NCBI GenBank assembly: GCA_016182965.1
Contig: JACPFM010000112.1
Location: forward strand, 53,117-102,554
Direction: 5' to 3'
DNA length: 49,438 nt
From: Deltaproteobacteria bacterium
GTDB lineage: Bacteria > Myxococcota_A > Polyangia > Polyangiales > JADJMO01
The position numbers were made by a program, and so were the translations under genes. Positions 16,884-26,191 of this stretch are shown one piece after another. The stretch's first letter is position 1. Each line of letters opens with the position of its first letter. The notes below the pieces were generated by a model. The model did not search any database. It was not told the DNA's origin and saw only the letters and a list, made by a program, of their open reading frames with translations.

Positions 16884-17926
16884 CAGGGCTTGGGGGGTTC
16901 CTGCACGCGGATGAGGATCACGGTGACGTTGTCGCGGCCGCCGCGATCGTTCGCGGTGGAGACCAGCCGCTCGACGGCGGTGGCGAGGTCGGGCGACTCG
17001 CGGACGATGTCGCGGATCATCTCCTCGGGGACCATCTTCGAGAGGCCGTCGGAGCAGAGCAGGAAGTAGTCGTGGACGCGCGGCGCATCGACCGAGAGGT
17101 CGACCTCCACCGTGTCCTGGATGCCGACCGCGCGCGAGAGCTTCGACGCCGCGGGGCCCGTGATGCCGACCGCGCCGAGCGTGTGATCGATGGTGAGCTG
17201 CTTGATCTCGTCGCCGCGCACGCGATAGCAGCGGCTGTCGCCGACGTGCGCGATGTAGACGCGCTGCTTGTTCGGCGAGAAGCGGCAGGAGACGATCGTG
17301 GTGCCCATGCCCGACTGCGCCTCGTTGGCGCGCGCCTGGGTGAGGATCGCCGTGTTGGCCATCGAGATGGCGCGGATCAGCTCGTCGCCGCGGCGCGGCA
17401 CGTTCGGATCGGGGTCGCCGGTGAAGGTGGCCGTGCTGAACGCCTCGGAGATGACGTCGACCGCGAGCTGGCTCGCGACCTCGCCGGCCGCGTAGCCGCC
17501 CATGCCGTCGGCGATCGCGAAGACCGCCTGGTCTTCCATCACCAGGTACGAGTCCTCGTTGTGCTTGCGGCGACGACCCGGATCGGTACGCCCGACCGCG
17601 GTGACCAGGATGAGCGCCTGAGGGCCCGTCGGGTCATCCTCGACCGACATCTCGAGCGGCACGTCGGGGAGCGGCTCGACGACGCTCATCTCCTTGTGCA
17701 CGTTCGAGCCGGGCGGAGGAACCGAAGCGACCTTCGTGCCTTCGGGCTCGTCTTCCTCCTTGTCCTTGGGAGGAACGGAGACGCGCCTTTGCGCCACGGG
17801 CGCTTCGGGAACCTTGCCGCCGCCCGGGAGGGCGGGTTCGGTGGCCGCCTTCCCGGCGTCGCCCATCGCACGAACCACCAGCAACAGCACGAACGCTGCG
17901 GCAATCGCTATGCCGATCCAGAGCAT
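16883..17926 (-). CDS. Membrane-anchored PP2C-type Ser/Thr phosphatase
   Basis: A protein of 347 residues from the ATG at 17926, preceded by AAAGCGGAGG. The frame is open upstream for 80 more codons, but the next good start with a ribosome-binding site is this one. A single N-terminal membrane helix (LWIGIAIAAAFVLLLVVRAM) is followed by an acidic/proline-rich linker of about 100 residues and then a PP2C domain. The domain shows the metal-binding motifs NEDSYLV, ADGMGGYAAGE, VGDSRCYRVRG, CSDGLSKMV and GGRDNVTVILI. It removes phosphate from Ser/Thr, presumably opposing eukaryote-like kinases such as the one at 26192-27598. The catalytic domain should face the cytoplasm. Overlap with maiA is 1 nt. 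Confidence 0.9.
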   Translation of the reverse strand: MLWIGIAIAAAFVLLLVVRAMGDAGKAATEPALPGGGKVPEAPVAQRRVSVPPKDKEEDEPEGTKVASVPPPGSNVHKEMSVVEPLPDVPLEMSVEDDPTGPQALILVTAVGRTDPGRRRKHNEDSYLVMEDQAVFAIADGMGGYAAGEVASQLAVDVISEAFSTATFTGDPDPNVPRRGDELIRAISMANTAILTQARANEAQSGMGTTIVSCRFSPNKQRVYIAHVGDSRCYRVRGDEIKQLTIDHTLGAVGITGPAASKLSRAVGIQDTVEVDLSVDAPRVHDYFLLCSDGLSKMVPEEMIRDIVRESPDLATAVERLVSTANDRGGRDNVTVILIRVQEPPKP

Positions 17927-18137
17927 CGTCCTCCGCTTTCCCTGCTGGCTTCCCTGCTGGCTACCCGACTGACCAAACTGAGGTGGTTGAGCACCGTCTC
18001 GCGAGCTTAGCCGAACTCGATGGAAATTCGTACGCTGGTGGTGAGTGGGCCAAGTCGCTGACGGCCGAGCCAGCGCCCCGGGCTTGCCCGACGTTGGCCC
18101 CGACGGTCGCTCGCGGACGCTACCCTGGGGTGACCCC

Positions 18138-18981
18138 ATGCGCCGAGTGCACCTGGTCGACGGCACCTACGAGCTTTTTCGCGCGCATTTCTCGAAGCGA
18201 CCGGATAGGCCGCGCAAAGCCACGGTCGGGGTCGTCGGATCGCTCATCGGGCTGCTCCACGATCCGGACGAGCTGCCCACACATGTCGCCGTCGCGTTCG
18301 ACAACCCCATCCGTTCGTTCCGCAACGATCTGTTCGCCGGCTACAAGAGCGACGAGGGGGTCCCCCCGGAGCTGCGCGCGCAGTTCGACGCGGTCGAGGA
18401 GGCCGTCGCCGCGCTCGGGGTGACGGTGTGGTCGATGGTCGATCACGAGGCCGACGACGCGCTCGCCAGCGGCGCGCGCAGGTTCCGCGACGCCTTCGAT
18501 CAGGTGCGCATCCTCACGCCGGACAAGGACCTCGGGCAGTCCGTGATCGGGACGCGGGTGGTGCAGGTCGATCGCATGCGCAAGCGCGTCATCGACGAGG
18601 ACGAGGTGGTGCGCGCGCGGGGCGTCCACCCCGAGAGCATCCCCGACCTGCTCGCGCTGATCGGTGACGACGCCGACGGCATCCCGGGCATCCCGGGCTG
18701 GGGCGCCGTGTCGGCGGGCGCGGTGCTCGCGGTGTATCGGCACCTCGAGGACATCCCGGCCGACCCCTCGAAGTGGACGGCGAAGGTGCGCAGCGGAGAC
18801 CGGCTCGCGGCGGCGCCCGCTGCGCAGCGGGGCGACGCGCTCCTCTACCGGCGCCTCGCGACGCTGGTCGACGATCTGCCGCTCGTGAAGAGCGAGGACG
18901 ACGTGGCGTTCCGCGGCGTCCCCCGCGAGCGCTTCCTCGAGTGGTGCGCTGCGAACGAGGTGAGCGACCTCCGCGACAGAC

Positions 18982-18998
<17 letters not shown>
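18138..18998 (+). CDS. Stand-alone 5'-3' exonuclease (PolI N-domain/FEN-like)
   Basis: A 286-residue protein equivalent to the 5'-3' exonuclease domain of DNA polymerase I, without a polymerase domain. The N-terminal VHLVDGTYELFRAH provides the first metal-binding Asp. The acidic cluster DHEADDALA, TPDKDLGQ and IGDDADGIPGIPGWG (helix-hairpin-helix region) is in the expected order. It would remove flaps or RNA primers in replication and repair. It is divergent from the PP2C gene. Its 3' end overlaps the convergent pgm gene by 17 nt. A separate full-length polA is not in the window. Confidence 0.9.
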
Positions 18999-20619
<1,621 letters not shown>

Positions 20620-20876
20620 GGGTCCGTTAGAGTACGACGCCGGCGGCGGTTCTCGCATGGGACGCGCGCGCAGGCAGGCGCTGTAGGACATCGGGCGTCG
20701 CTGTGGCCCACGGTCCTTGCGACCCGCGGCCTGCAACACGTTCGCGATGCGGGCGATCGGTGCATGCGGTGATCACAACGAGCCATCGAGCGCGCGTGAT
20801 CCAGCTTCGGGTGCCGCGGCGGAGGGCACCACAGGCGCACCGGGAAATCGGCACGGGGTACGCAAGACGGAGCGGC

Positions 20877-21998
20877 ATGCGTTCCAAGGCTGTTTCGTCG
20901 CTCTGCGCGCTCGTCTCCCTGGTCTCGATCGTCTCCCTCACGTCGATCGGTCGCGCCGACGACGCCAAGTGCGAGGGTTGGTTCTGCGCCGATCAGAAGG
21001 AGGTCGAGAACGTCGGCGACTCGCCCGCCGAAGCGGCGCCCGCCGAGTACGCGGGGCTGACCGCGGGCACGCCCGTGGAGATCGACCTGCAGAACGGTGG
21101 CGCCGTGCACGGTGTCGTGGTGTCGCTCGACGCCACCGGTGTCGTGGTGCGCGCGGGCGACGTGCTGATCACCATCAAGTGGACCGAGATCGCCGGTCTC
21201 CGCATCACCGTCCAAGCGGGGCCGCCGTCCGCGCCGAGCGCCCAGCCGGCGCCCGCCCCGCCGGCCGTGATCGAGACCGCGCCCCCGCCCGCCGAGCCGC
21301 CGCCGCCGGTGATCGAGGCCGCGCCCCCGCCGCCGAAGAAGCGGTCCAAGCGGAGCGCGATGTTCATCCCGAGCGAGCCCGAGCGCGATCTGCTGTTCCT
21401 CGACATGCGCGTGAAGATGCTCGCGCCGCTCGAGGGATCGACCTTCCGGGCCGGCTCCGCCTTGATGAGCGAGTTCCTCCCGCTCGGCGGGGCGTGGGAG
21501 CTCGGCATGTCGCTCGGGCTGTCGCGGAACTGGCGGCTGCGCGGGTTCTACGAGTCCGCCGCGTTCGGGTCGGGCGACGCCAACGCCTCCCACGATCGAA
21601 CCGCGAGCTCGCGGCTCCTCGGCGTCGGCTTGATGGGCACGACCGCGTCGGACGCGGAAGGGGTGTCGGCGCTGCTGGAGCTCGGGCTCGGGTACCGCTG
21701 GCTCTCCGTGCCCTACGGCGCCGGGCGCGCCCCCGACGGCATCGATCGCGGCGGCCGCGCGGGAGAGGTGATGTACGAGGGGCTCGCGTCGCTGCGCCTC
21801 GCCGCCGGCCTCACCTTCGCGCTGTCGCAGGCGGCGCGCCTGCACACGCTGGGCGAGGTCACGTTCGGGCGGTTCTCGCAGCAGACCGATCCATCGCTGC
21901 AGTGCGCCGAGACGCGCTGCGACTCGATCGGGAGCCGCGATCAGACCCCGCACGCGTTCGCCGGTCTCACCATCGGCCTCGAGCTCGGCGCGCGCTGA
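20877..21998 (+). CDS. Secreted/outer-membrane protein with Pro-rich linker, unknown function
   Basis: A 373-residue protein. A signal peptide (AVSSLCALVSLVSIVSLTSIGRADD) is followed by a small beta domain. This domain (GTPVEIDLQNGGAVHGVVVSLDATGVVVRAGDV, an SH3/LSm-like strand pattern) covers about residues 65-115. A Pro/Ala linker of about 50 residues comes next, and then a C-terminal half with alternating hydrophobic strands ending in FAGLTIGLELGAR. That last part looks like a small outer-membrane beta-barrel with an aromatic-poor but strand-rich terminus. I do not recognise a named family. GGAG precedes the ATG. It is divergent from pgm. Confidence 0.75.
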   Translation: MRSKAVSSLCALVSLVSIVSLTSIGRADDAKCEGWFCADQKEVENVGDSPAEAAPAEYAGLTAGTPVEIDLQNGGAVHGVVVSLDATGVVVRAGDVLITIKWTEIAGLRITVQAGPPSAPSAQPAPAPPAVIETAPPPAEPPPPVIEAAPPPPKKRSKRSAMFIPSEPERDLLFLDMRVKMLAPLEGSTFRAGSALMSEFLPLGGAWELGMSLGLSRNWRLRGFYESAAFGSGDANASHDRTASSRLLGVGLMGTTASDAEGVSALLELGLGYRWLSVPYGAGRAPDGIDRGGRAGEVMYEGLASLRLAAGLTFALSQAARLHTLGEVTFGRFSQQTDPSLQCAETRCDSIGSRDQTPHAFAGLTIGLELGAR

Positions 21999-22340
21999 TC
22001 CGGACTGGTCGAGCGGTCGCGGTTCTCGAACGTCCGCGGAGTCGCTGCTCGCGCAGGCCCGGTCATCAGTCATCAGTCTTCAGTCATCAGTCTTCAGTCG
22101 TCAGCTCCGAGATGGGACACCGGCGTCTTCCCGCGCTCGTCTCTCGACTGACGACTGACGTTCCATGCGGCTGCGCCGCACCACAGCGGACGAAGCGGCT
22201 TGGCTCCGGCACAGCGCCAGGCGCCAGGACTCTAGACTCTAGACCCTAGACTCTAGACCTCCGACTTCAGCTAACGACTGACGACTGGCTCGAGAAGAGC
22301 GATGACTCGGATCGACGGCGACCGCGTATGATGCGGCGCC
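21999..22340. repeat. Spacer with two families of 7-bp tandem repeats
   Basis: A 342-nt stretch with no gene. At 22062-22103 six 7-bp units of type GTCATCA/GTCTTCA/GTCGTCA run in tandem. Inverted units (GACTGAC) occur at 22146-22160 and near 22275-22285. A second array (GACTCTA units, one GACCCTA) covers 22228-22255. The first type uses the same heptad as the element at 5661-5734. No promoter or terminator with a T-tract is evident. Confidence 0.75.
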
Positions 22341-23885
22341 GTGCGAGACGAGCGTGTCGGCGTCGGATTGGTCGTCGCCGCCGGCGTCGCCCCGCTCCTC
22401 CGATCGCTCGCGAACGGCTTCGCGTACGACGACACGCACTCGGTGCTGCACCACCCGGGCGTACGCGGACCGTTCTCGCCGGCGGCGATCTTCGGGCGCG
22501 ACTGGTGGGGGGTGCCGCTCGGTCGCCCCGATGGCCTCGGCTCGTATCGGCCGTTCGCCACGCTGACGCTCTGGCTCGACGCGCACGTGGGCGGTGGCGC
22601 CGCCTGGCCGTTCCACCTGACGAACCTGCTGCTCTACGCGGGCATCCTGCTGATGGCGTGGGTGCTCCTGCGCCGGTTCGCGGGCGAGGCGATGAGCGCC
22701 ACCGCGCGGCTGCTCGCGATCGCGCTGTTCGCGACGCTGGCGATCCACGTGGAGGTCGTGGCCAACGCGACCGGCCGGGCGGAGCTCCTGGCCACGCTGG
22801 CGTCGCTCGGGGCGCTGCACCTCGCGCTCGGCGAGCTCGGAGTGATGCGCACGATCCTGATCGGGCTGCTCCTCGTGATCGCGCTCGGGAGCAAGGAGTC
22901 GGCGTATCCGGTGACGGTGCTCGCCCCCGTGCTCGCCTTCCGTGCCCGCGGCGAGGGGGCGCGCGGTAGAGGCGCGGCGGCGTGGGTCGCCGTCCCCTCG
23001 GCGATCGTGCTCGCCTTCGCCGTCGCCTTGCGGGCCACGGTCCTGCAGTTCGGGCGCAAGGACGCGCAGATGGTCATCGACAACCCGCTGGTCTTCGCGC
23101 CCTTCCGCGAGCGGGTGTTCGGCGCGATGGACGTGTTCCCGCGCTACCTCGGGCACGCGGCGAGCGGCGTCGATCTGTGCCCGGACTACGGCTACGCGCA
23201 CCACCTTCCGGCGCGGAGCCTCGACGGCGGATCCGCGCTCGGGTTCGTGATGGTCGCCGCGCTGGTCGCGGCCCTGGTCCTCACGTGGCGTCGCGCGCCC
23301 CGCGTCGCCGACGCGCTCCTCGGGTTCGGCGCGGCCTACGCGGTGATCTCGCACCTGTTCATCGGAGCGAGCGTGCTGCTCGCCGACCGCGTGTTCTTCT
23401 TCCCCTCGTTCTGGATGGTCGTCGTGGTCGTCCTCGCCGGCCAGCGGCTCTCCGAACGGCGGCCGCGGTTGGGCCCGCTGCTCGTCGGGGCCGCTGCGCT
23501 CTTCGCGGCGACGCAGGCGGTCCTCTCGTTCGTGACCGTGCCGGTGTGGCGCGACGATCGCTCGCTCGCCGACTACGCGGTGCGCGCGTGCCCGCGGGTG
23601 ATGCGCAGCTGGATACTGCGACTCGACGTGGCGCAGCGCGCCAACGAGGCCGAGGAGGGGGCATGGGCGGCGCTCGCCGCGTCGGCGCTGTACCTGCAGC
23701 ATCCGCGTCCCGTCGCCGACGACCTCCTGCCGGAGACGCTCGCCGATCAGCCGTACCCCGCGCGCGTCGCCCACCTGCGCGCGAGGCTCGGGGACGACGC
23801 GTTCGCACGCGCACGCACACAGGCGCAGGCGTTGCTCGTGAACAAGAGGTTCACCGCGGCGGCCGGATTGCTCGCGGCCCGTTGA
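22341..23885 (+). CDS. TMTC-like GT-C family multipass membrane protein
   Basis: A protein of 514 residues with about ten hydrophobic segments. Early motifs NGFAYDDTHSVLHHPGV and SYRPFATLTLWLD-x-x, then PFHLTNLLLYAG, HVEVVANATGRAELL and LGSKESAYPVTVLAP, match the order seen in TMTC/DUF1736-type proteins (O-mannosyltransferases of the GT-C fold). There the Asp pair in the first extracytoplasmic loop is catalytic and a KE motif follows. Lipid-linked mannose is the donor in the eukaryotic family. The C-terminal about 100 residues are helical and could be a short TPR-like tail. The start is a GTG; no strong ribosome-binding site is seen. Function in protein or cell-surface glycosylation is inference. 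Confidence 0.65.
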   Translation: MRDERVGVGLVVAAGVAPLLRSLANGFAYDDTHSVLHHPGVRGPFSPAAIFGRDWWGVPLGRPDGLGSYRPFATLTLWLDAHVGGGAAWPFHLTNLLLYAGILLMAWVLLRRFAGEAMSATARLLAIALFATLAIHVEVVANATGRAELLATLASLGALHLALGELGVMRTILIGLLLVIALGSKESAYPVTVLAPVLAFRARGEGARGRGAAAWVAVPSAIVLAFAVALRATVLQFGRKDAQMVIDNPLVFAPFRERVFGAMDVFPRYLGHAASGVDLCPDYGYAHHLPARSLDGGSALGFVMVAALVAALVLTWRRAPRVADALLGFGAAYAVISHLFIGASVLLADRVFFFPSFWMVVVVVLAGQRLSERRPRLGPLLVGAAALFAATQAVLSFVTVPVWRDDRSLADYAVRACPRVMRSWILRLDVAQRANEAEEGAWAALAASALYLQHPRPVADDLLPETLADQPYPARVAHLRARLGDDAFARARTQAQALLVNKRFTAAAGLLAAR

Positions 23886-23960
23886 CCCACTCGACCCACT
23901 CGACGACGAGGCGGACAACCGCGGCCGGAGATGTAGACTGACGGCTCGAGAGAGGTCTCC

Positions 23961-25328
23961 ATGCGCAGGTTCCTTGCTTGGATCGCGGTCACTCCGCTGC
24001 TTCTCGCCTGCTCCGCCGGAAAGGACGCCGGCACGCCCGACGAGCTGGCGAACGACGACGCCTCGGTCGGCGACGGCTACGAGCTCGACGGCGATCCGGG
24101 CCAGGAGTTCTCGCTGCCGGAGGACATCGCGCCCCCCTGTGTCGGCCTGAAGTGCCAGCAGAAGCTGTGCGGCGGCGACGTCACCACCACGGTGAGCGGC
24201 ACCGTGTACGACCCGGCGGGCAAGGTCCCGCTCTACAACGTGATCGTCTACGTGCCGAACGCGCCGCTCGATCCGTTCCCCAAGGGCGTGTCGTGCGACA
24301 AGTGCGGCACCATCACCTCGGGCTCGCCGATCGTCACCGCGCTGACCGACGCCAAGGGCCGCTTCGTCCTCAAGAACGTGCCCGTCGGCAAGGACATCCC
24401 GCTGGTGATGCAGGTCGGCAAGTGGCGCCGCAAGATCACCATCCCCGAGGTCAAGGAGTGCGTCGACAACGCGATCACCGACAAGAGCGCCACGCGCCTG
24501 CCGCGCAACCGCTCCGAGGGTGACATGCCGCAGATGGCGCTGGTCACCGGCGGGTGCGACGAGCTCGAGTGCCTCTTCCGCAAGATCGGCATCAGCGACA
24601 GCGAGTACACCTCGGGCAGCGGCAAGGGCGCCATGCACCTCTACAAGGGTCAGGGCGGCGGGACGATCAGCGGCATCACCAACGCACAGCCGTTCTGGAC
24701 CGACCTCGCGAAGATGAAGCAGTACGACATGATCATCCTGTCGTGCGAGTGCAGCGAGTACCCGTCGAACAAAGGCACCGACGCGCTCAACGCCATGCAC
24801 GCGTACGCCAACGCCGGCGGCCGCATCTTCGCGTCGCACTTCCATTACTACTGGTTCAAGAGCGGCCCGCCCGACTTCCAGTCGACCGCGACGTGGAGCG
24901 GCGGCTCGACCGGCAACCCGTACCTCATCGACACCGGCTTCCCGAAGGGCAAGTCGTTCTCCGAGTGGCTGGTCAACGTCGGCGCCTCCACCACGCCGGG
25001 GCAGATCACCCTCAACTCGGTGAAGAGCGATCTCTCGCTCGTCAACAAGTCGACCTCGACGCGCTGGATCTACAAGGGCCCGAGCTCGGAGTCGGTGAAG
25101 TACTTCAGCTTCAACACGCCGATCGGCAAGCCCGCGGAGTCGCAGTGCGGGCGCGCGGTGTTCAGCGACATCCACGTGTCGAACGAGTCGGGCGGCTCGG
25201 CCTTCCCGGGCGGCTGCTCGGCGGGCGATCTCTCCGCGCAGGAGAAGGCGCTCGAGTTCCTCTTCTTCGATCTCTCGTCCTGCATCCAGGACGAGGGCGA
25301 GCCGCCGCGCCCGCCGCCGCCGAAGTGA
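23961..25328 (+). CDS. Lipoprotein with carboxypeptidase-regulatory-like and GATase-like regions
   Basis: A protein of 455 residues. The signal peptide ends in a lipobox (TPLLLACSAG), preceded by GAGAGAGG as ribosome-binding site. A Cys-rich patch (CVGLKCQQKLCGG) leads to a beta-sandwich like carboxypeptidase regulatory domains (SGTVYDPAGKVPLYNVIVYV, then TDAKGRFVLKNVPVG, residues about 75-165). The second half contains DMIILSCECSEYPSNKGTDAL and YANAGGRIFASHFHYYWF. That pattern resembles the class I amidotransferase/ThuA-like flavodoxin fold, with a Cys in the expected nucleophile-elbow place. The C-terminus (VFSDIHVS, then ALEFLFFDLSSC) completes that fold. Enzymatic activity is unproven. 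Confidence 0.75.
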   Translation: MRRFLAWIAVTPLLLACSAGKDAGTPDELANDDASVGDGYELDGDPGQEFSLPEDIAPPCVGLKCQQKLCGGDVTTTVSGTVYDPAGKVPLYNVIVYVPNAPLDPFPKGVSCDKCGTITSGSPIVTALTDAKGRFVLKNVPVGKDIPLVMQVGKWRRKITIPEVKECVDNAITDKSATRLPRNRSEGDMPQMALVTGGCDELECLFRKIGISDSEYTSGSGKGAMHLYKGQGGGTISGITNAQPFWTDLAKMKQYDMIILSCECSEYPSNKGTDALNAMHAYANAGGRIFASHFHYYWFKSGPPDFQSTATWSGGSTGNPYLIDTGFPKGKSFSEWLVNVGASTTPGQITLNSVKSDLSLVNKSTSTRWIYKGPSSESVKYFSFNTPIGKPAESQCGRAVFSDIHVSNESGGSAFPGGCSAGDLSAQEKALEFLFFDLSSCIQDEGEPPRPPPPK

Positions 25329-25344
25329 GCGCTCCCCCGGCCTC

Positions 25345-26115
25345 ATGACGGCGTCACGACCCGCGGCGCGCTCGAGGATCGCCCACGTGGCCGATCTGCA
25401 CCTCGGCAGCGACGATCCCGACGACGAGCGGGCGTTCCTGCGCGCGATGTTCGCGGCGTGCGCGCGGGCCAAGGTCGATCACGTCGTCGTGGCCGGCGAT
25501 CTCACCGAGTACGGCGGCGCGTCGAGCATCCACCGCTTCGAGGCCGCGGCCGACGACGCCGGGTTCGGTCCCGACCGCCGCACGGTCGTCAAAGGCAACC
25601 ACGACCTGCGCGCGCGGCGGCTCGAGACGGAGGTCTTCAGCGCGCCCGCCTCGACGCGCATGCTCGGCCCGGTGCGGCTCACTGCGCTCGATTCCACCCG
25701 GCGCGGCGGCCCGACCTCGGCGCTCTACGCCCACGCGATGGGGCGCGTCGGCCCATCGCAGCTCGAGCGGCTCCGCGACGTGCTCTCGACGAAGCACGGC
25801 CGCCACGGCGAGGTGATCGCGCTCCATCACCACGTGAACAAGACCGGCGCCGGGACGGTCGTCGAGCTCGTCGGACGACTGCTGCGCATGTGGGGAGAGC
25901 TCGAGGATCGCGACGCGCTCCTCGACGCGTGCGTCCAGGGCGACGTCACGGTGGCGCTCACCGGGCACGATCACACGCCGCACGTCTTCCGCGTGAAGCG
26001 GCGCGGCCACGAGATCCGCTGCTTCATCGCCGGCGCGACGCGCGACCTCGAGCGCTTCCGCGTGCTCGACTTCGCGGACGGCGCGCTCCAGGGATGGAAG
26101 TGGCAGCGCTTGTGA
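25345..26115 (+). CDS. Calcineurin-like metallophosphoesterase
   Basis: A protein of 256 residues with the full metallophosphatase signature: DLHLGSDD (first metal), VVVAGDLTEYGG, GNHDLRAR, LHHHVNKTG and LTGHDHTPHVF. Dinuclear metal enzymes of this fold cleave phosphomonoesters or phosphodiesters, including cyclic nucleotides and lipid precursors; the substrate cannot be deduced. No signal peptide is present, so a cytoplasmic location is likely. It starts 16 nt after the lipoprotein gene and is followed 76 nt later by the kinase gene. Confidence 0.9.
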   Translation: MTASRPAARSRIAHVADLHLGSDDPDDERAFLRAMFAACARAKVDHVVVAGDLTEYGGASSIHRFEAAADDAGFGPDRRTVVKGNHDLRARRLETEVFSAPASTRMLGPVRLTALDSTRRGGPTSALYAHAMGRVGPSQLERLRDVLSTKHGRHGEVIALHHHVNKTGAGTVVELVGRLLRMWGELEDRDALLDACVQGDVTVALTGHDHTPHVFRVKRRGHEIRCFIAGATRDLERFRVLDFADGALQGWKWQRL

Positions 26116-26191
26116 GCTCGGCGGAGGCGCCCTTCGCGCCGCGCAGGGCCGAGGCGACGCGCTATGCTCGCCGGAGAGGAACTTGCGAACG

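Noticed and set aside
20620..20876. Divergent region pgm / envelope gene examined for a gene or RNA
   Set aside because: No open frame with support, no terminator or clear promoter hexamers; left as a 257-nt spacer.
22239..25472. A minus-strand open frame of over 1,000 codons
   Set aside because: It overlaps, in antisense, the TMTC-like and lipoprotein genes, which have clear domain motifs and signal peptides; the frame itself is low-complexity and charged.
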